From contig NC_068562.1 in assembly GCF_022201045.2 (NCBI RefSeq), positions 1,984,001 through 2,048,000 of the forward strand: DNA of 64,000 bases. Direction: 5' to 3'. Of this stretch, positions 59,675-64,000 are shown one piece after another. Under the pieces are notes generated by a model. That model had not been told where the DNA came from, did no database searches, and saw only the letters and a list, made by a program, of their open reading frames with translations. Made by a program: the position numbers and the translations under genes. Numbering within the stretch: the stretch's first letter is position 1; each line of letters begins with the position of its first letter. The stretch is from Citrus sinensis (Eukaryota > Streptophyta > Magnoliopsida > Sapindales > Rutaceae).

Positions 59675-60419
59675 CGGCATGCTAAATGTCCTAATGTTTG
59701 CATATCGAATTGAAAAAATTGAAAAAAAAAAACAAAGAAAAAAAACTATAGTGCAATGAGTTATTGCTGAAAGTGAGTACTTTGTAACATTCATATTTAA
59801 AAACTAGGTCGGTAGCTAGCAAGCTGGGACCTGGGAGTGGGACGGCTGGCTCCTCTAATTTTGTCAAATTTCTACCTAATATTCTGGCAAGGCTTTTTTT
59901 TTACTAATGTTAATAATGTTTGTTTATTATTATATTGTAAGTTGGAGATTTGGACTGCCAGGCGAGGCCCCCACATCAATATGCAATTGCATTTGCATGT
60001 ACAGCTTCTGCGTCTATTGCACTCCAAAGATATGAGATTTTCAAAGCCAAATCTCAAGTACTACCATTCCCAGAGTAAAATAGTTAGAAAATTGATTAGG
60101 AAATGACGTGCACTAAGTTCTTTAACCAGAAAGTAAAATGGCTATCACAGATGAGCTAGCTCATACTGATATACCGTCGAAAAGAAAGAATTCAGATATT
60201 CTATCCTTTGCATTCGTTCTTAGTTCTTACATCTCAATAATTTAGCTTCATTGCGTATGTGATACAAAAGGCCATAGCCCATGGATAATAGAACGCTGAT
60301 AATTCAAGAGATCATACAAAAATTATGAGTCTCGCTAGTCTATATCTTTCGTGCATGAATCATGTAAAGCTGGTTCACATATAATATATCGGCAGGCCAG
60401 TAAATTAACTATTTGAGTA
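57473..60419. other. Intergenic, AT-rich with a GC-richer island at 58540-59200
   Basis: The island near 58820-59130 contains GGGGGCGGGCCGGGGGC and overlapping open frames on both strands, none recognisable. It may be a promoter-proximal region of a gene not visible here. An (AAT)n tract lies at about 59639-59672. Confidence 0.4.
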
Positions 60420-60427
60420 TGTATATA

Positions 60428-60582
60428 CAGGGGTAGATCTCAGGAGGAAATTTAAGGGGGGCCAAACTTAATTGTACAGGGATCAGTGTGTGAATTATTC
60501 ATATTTTATTCAAAAATCTCAAAATATTTTAAAATCCGGGGGGGCCATGGCACCCTTTAGTCTTACATGGCGTCCACCCCTG
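60428..60582. mobile_element. 155-bp hAT-type MITE with perfect 8-bp target duplication
   Basis: TGTATATA at 60420-60427 and 60583-60590 flank an element starting CAGGGGT and ending ACCCCTG. It has no coding capacity. The interior includes a run of seven G at 60539-60545 and GGGGGGCC. The perfect duplication suggests a recent insertion, although a TA-rich target makes chance identity somewhat easier. Confidence 0.8.
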
Positions 60583-60590
60583 TGTATATA

Positions 60591-62175
60591 TATGTATGTA
60601 CGTACGTATGTATGTATATATGTATGGCAGTTGCATTGCTAAGTTTTACATTATATGTCATTTATAGTTGATCTAAAAATAATTTTTTTTATTACCATTT
60701 AATTATTTAATAAAAAATAATTTATTCATAAAAAAGTGATTTTAAATTGACTTAAGCTAACAAAACACATAAACATATGGATTGTTAGCTTTGAGAAATT
60801 TTAAAATATATAAGAGGTATTATGTTAATCATATAATAAATAAATAATATTATAATATGTGTATATTTATTTTAATATATTATCATACAAATAATGGTTA
60901 TATTAAACTTATTAGACATCATATCATGGAAGCATCAATTAAATTAATAGTAAGAGCTATTCTAAAGTTTTTCACTAGCTTGTAGTTACTACCAGAGCAA
61001 TGGCCAATAGACAGTAATAACAGGGGTTCTTCAATTCAATGTTGATTAAGACAGGAGTTTGCTGCACTACAACAGCTCCAGCGAAGGCTGAAGAGTAGTA
61101 AAATATGTAATTAAACATGAGGATGATAAAACCCCGACATGACGAAACAGTGACCCTATGCTCATTGCTGTCCAAACAGTCTTCTGTTTTATCTCAGCAC
61201 TTGGGATTGAGAACTTGACGGTTGACCGAGACGGATCGATGCACACACTCACGCACACTCTCTTTAAGTGCTGTTATTTTTCGTCATCTCATCACGTCCC
61301 CTCACTACACGCGTCGTAGCTCTCTTGACTTCTTACTTGGCCCCCCGGCGGCCCTTCTTTCTTCAATCTTCATATCCGTATTAACTTTCGCTCTTTTTTG
61401 GCTTTGATCTTTGTGCCATTTAATTATTTGTATTGAACCATCCCTTCTCTCGTAATTCTTAAATGAACAAATTCTAATCGATCGAGATATCATTGAACTG
61501 TTGCACAATTAGACGTGAAATGGGCATTTTGGTAATCAAAACTGCGCCAATTTAATTTAGGAATTACACTATTTCATTACGGAGCAGATCTGCTTGAATT
61601 TAATTTCGTCTCCTGTGCAGTAAGGCTTTAATTTCAAAGAATAAAAGATTCATGGGGCCTCGCCAATATGAAGCCACGTAAATTCTATGTGCGCTGGCAT
61701 ACATATACGATATATAATTCTTTGTTTCTCTTTGCAGGACCACTGTTTCAATCATGCATGAAAGCTAAGCGTATGGCCATTATCTCTAAAGCCTCAAGAA
61801 GAGAGAAAAAAAATGTCTTGAAAGCTGACATGGTGGACTCGCCTTGTCGGCTAAAGTGATTCAAGTGCTGTTGGTAGAAAACTGACTTTCAACTTATTGC
61901 TGGTAGAAAACTGATTTTCAACTTGATAAGTAGTACACATAAGTTCACAACAGTGCACATGAAAGCATTAAACATTAAACTGATGATTTTCAAGCATTAA
62001 ACATTATATATAATACATAATTGGACGAGTTTAAAAATCTAACTGAGGAACGAGAGGAAAATCATTGCGCATTCCGCAAAAGATACCTGCACTAGATATG
62101 CACTCAACACACTAGACTACTAGAGCTTTGGCTAGAATACTTCTAAACTCTTTTAAAAGATCTTCCTCCACCTCT
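60591..62175. other. Intergenic
   Basis: Contains GTAC/GTATGTAT repeats at about 60591-60625. The open frames at 60975-61508 and 61668-61859 are short, overlap on both strands and are not recognisable. No bounded element. Confidence 0.4.
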
Positions 62176-62183
62176 ATTCTCAT

Positions 62184-62719
62184 TAGAGGTGGGCCAAAAA
62201 ACCGTGCACTAGTAAAAATCGAACCGAACCGAACCGTTCCGTTTGAATTGATTTTAATTTTAAAAAATAACCGAAATATATAGTTTGTAAAAAAAAAATT
62301 GAACTGAAAAATTGAGTTATTATTGAAATTTTATTTAAATAGAAACGTGTTAAATTTTAATTGGTTGCGTAAGATAACTAAAATATTTTGTAAATACCTT
62401 ATTAGTAATTAGTAAGATATTAGTGATAAAATGTGTTTTGAATACTTTATATTTATTGTTAATATTTGTAATGAAATTAGGATAAATTAATTGTTGAAAA
62501 AAATTATTACATTCATGAGGCCTAATGGGCTAAAAATTTAAAAATTCAAAATAGGCCCAACAGGCCCAAAACTGAAAAAACCGAACCGAACCGATTCAAA
62601 AAGATCCGTTTATGTTCGGTTTTTATTGAGTTCAGTTCTTATTTTGTTCTTTTTATAAAATAACCGATTTAAATCGGTTCTGCTTAATTTCAATCCGGAC
62701 CGAGCCGTATCCACCCATA
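62184..62719. mobile_element. Non-autonomous hAT element, 536 bp, with perfect 8-bp target duplication
   Basis: ATTCTCAT occurs at 62176-62183 and 62720-62727. The element starts TAGAGGTGGGC and ends CCACCCATA, a short imperfect inverted terminal repeat. Subterminal ends are rich in CGAACCGAACCG and AACCGAACCGATT on the one side and CGGTT on the other. No open frame of note. Confidence 0.85.
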
Positions 62720-62727
62720 ATTCTCAT

Positions 62728-64000
62728 AGATTATTCGAGAAAATGTTATTTCTAAAATGACACCAAAGGCAATTTCATTCTAACAAAATACCATTATTAA
62801 AAACATCTTTATCATTCTCAATTATTATTTACCAAAACTCCATTTTAAAAAGGATATCAAACGGCAAATGCACCTCAATGTTCTTTTTCATAAAATAAGT
62901 CATCAAGGCCTATTCTCACATCATTGACAATTCGATTAAGGAAAATTATCCACCAATTATCTGATTTTTCACATTTTATTAAAAATACACAAATATATAT
63001 ATATATATATATTTTGGCAACAATCCACCCCAACTCTACAAAGTGTATCACTGCTCCACTCTTGTTATAACACCGTTAGGGTATTTAATAGAATATTGGT
63101 CAAATAACTATTTTGCTCGCAAAACCTAAAATGACTATTTTATCCAAGCTAAAAACATGACTTTTTAGTCAGAGAGGGGTAATTACAAAAAAAACCTTAA
63201 AATAATAAATAATTATCAAATAAAAATCCTTAAAATAACTAAATTAGATAATAGAAGTTCCATATAAAAATAAATAATTATCAAACAAAAAATCTTTAAA
63301 ATAAATAATAAATAAATTAGATCACAAATGTTAAGAACAACTAAACAACCCTAAAACACCTTCTTCTTCCCCACCTAAATCGTTTGTAGCCGTTGTTGCG
63401 ATCTCTTCACTACACTTGTTAGCCTTAATCAATTTCCTAAATTCATAGTTGGATAGAGTATTTTTTTCTAGAAAACAATTTAAAAGCTTAAGTAGATTCA
63501 TGTACAAAAGATCAGAAAGTGAACATATTGCATTTACTTGAGTCTTGATAAGCAAAGCTAAAATAGCTTTTGAGCACTTTATTCAGTCCATTGGCAAAGC
63601 TTGCAGAAAGGCGAGTCAACTTCTAATCGGAGGAAGTGTTGAAGAGTTGTTTGATAAGCTTCTTGTCCCTTTTCTCCATACCCACATCCCACATATTATT
63701 ACCGACACGCTTTGGGGGCCACGAGTGGCTTTGTGAATGTGATATTGAGCAATTCCTGCAATTGATGGCATTTTTGCTATGATGACAAGGGCAATAATCC
63801 TTCAAATATTATCCACGACATGATTTGGGTTTTTGAAATTTTGATTTGGTTTTGTTTTGTAGTTTTATCTTTTTTCTTGGGTTCAATTTGGGTATTTGGG
63901 ATAGCAAGAACGCACCAGCAGTTGTTTAGTTTAAATGACAAATTTAACTCTTTGATGTCAACAGGATTCTAATAAGGTTATGATAAGAGTGGAACAATGA
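62728..64000. other. Intergenic to window end
   Basis: A (TA)n tract lies at about 62995-63012. Around 63190-63310 the phrase AAATAATTATCAAA recurs in short direct repeats. A less AT-rich block at 63540-63740 has open frames on both strands (for example EHFIQSIGKACRKASQLLIG on the plus strand), but I recognise neither. Confidence 0.4.

Noticed and set aside
61668-61859. 63-codon plus-strand frame
   Set aside because: Low complexity and basic, no family or context.
63331-63805. Short frames on both strands near the window end
   Set aside because: Mutually overlapping and unrecognised; possibly part of a gene beyond the window, but not supportable.
1-64000. CRISPR arrays, bacterial operons, riboswitches, rRNA genes
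   Set aside because: None seen; the tandem arrays present have no unique spacers, and the gene structure is eukaryotic.

Overview
This window reads as nuclear DNA of a eudicot plant. It is AT-rich, its genes have short exons with GT-AG (and a few GC-AG) introns, and it carries plant-only families: HSR4/AATP1-type AAA-ATPases, a CYP85-clan P450, a Tm-1/UPF0261 protein, a HIPP metallochaperone and a SABATH methyltransferase. The rest is mostly nested DNA transposons, MITEs and SINEs. A woody species such as Citrus fits my impression, but nothing here proves the species.

Layout. 1-9.4 kb: two minus-strand AAA-ATPase genes with a tRNA-Ile(UAU) between them, preceded by a long-TIR element. 9.4-21.1 kb: a gene-free transposon stretch holding two hAT elements with 8-bp target duplications (one carrying a gene-like insert), a large foldback element, a 50-bp/200-bp higher-order tandem array, tRNA-derived SINEs and a decayed hAT copy. 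21.2-22.7 kb: the third AAA-ATPase, same strand and family. 24.5-25.6 kb: a non-autonomous Mutator-like element. 26.4-34.4 kb: two convergent genes, a nine-exon P450 (CYP722-like, plus strand) and a nine-exon Tm-1-like gene (minus strand). 34.6-44.0 kb: a 9.4-kb Mutator-like element bounded by a perfect 9-bp target duplication. It carries a mudrA-type transposase and, on the other strand, a DUF1985/Ulp1-like cysteine protease gene (Kaonashi-like MULE), plus large arrays of an AGTCGAGTA motif near both ends. It sits about 210 bp upstream of the Tm-1-like start codon. 46.2-46.7 kb: a small HIPP gene. 48.5-50.4 kb: a SABATH carboxyl methyltransferase. 55.5-56.4 kb: an intronless DUF4408/DUF761-like membrane protein. 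56.4-64 kb: no recognised gene, but three hAT-type elements.

The genes do not form one pathway. The clearest coherent group is the tandem AAA-ATPase family, whose relatives are stress and pathogen responsive. A Tm-1-like gene and a salicylate/benzoate-type methyltransferase also lie in the window, so a defence flavour is possible but is inference. The best candidate for an unusual system is the ULP-carrying MULE: duplicated 66-nt exons in its protease gene, a His where the protease family has its catalytic Asp, and matching motif arrays at its two ends.

Exon boundaries were inferred by eye from reading frame, splice dinucleotides and family resemblance. No alignment or expression data were available.
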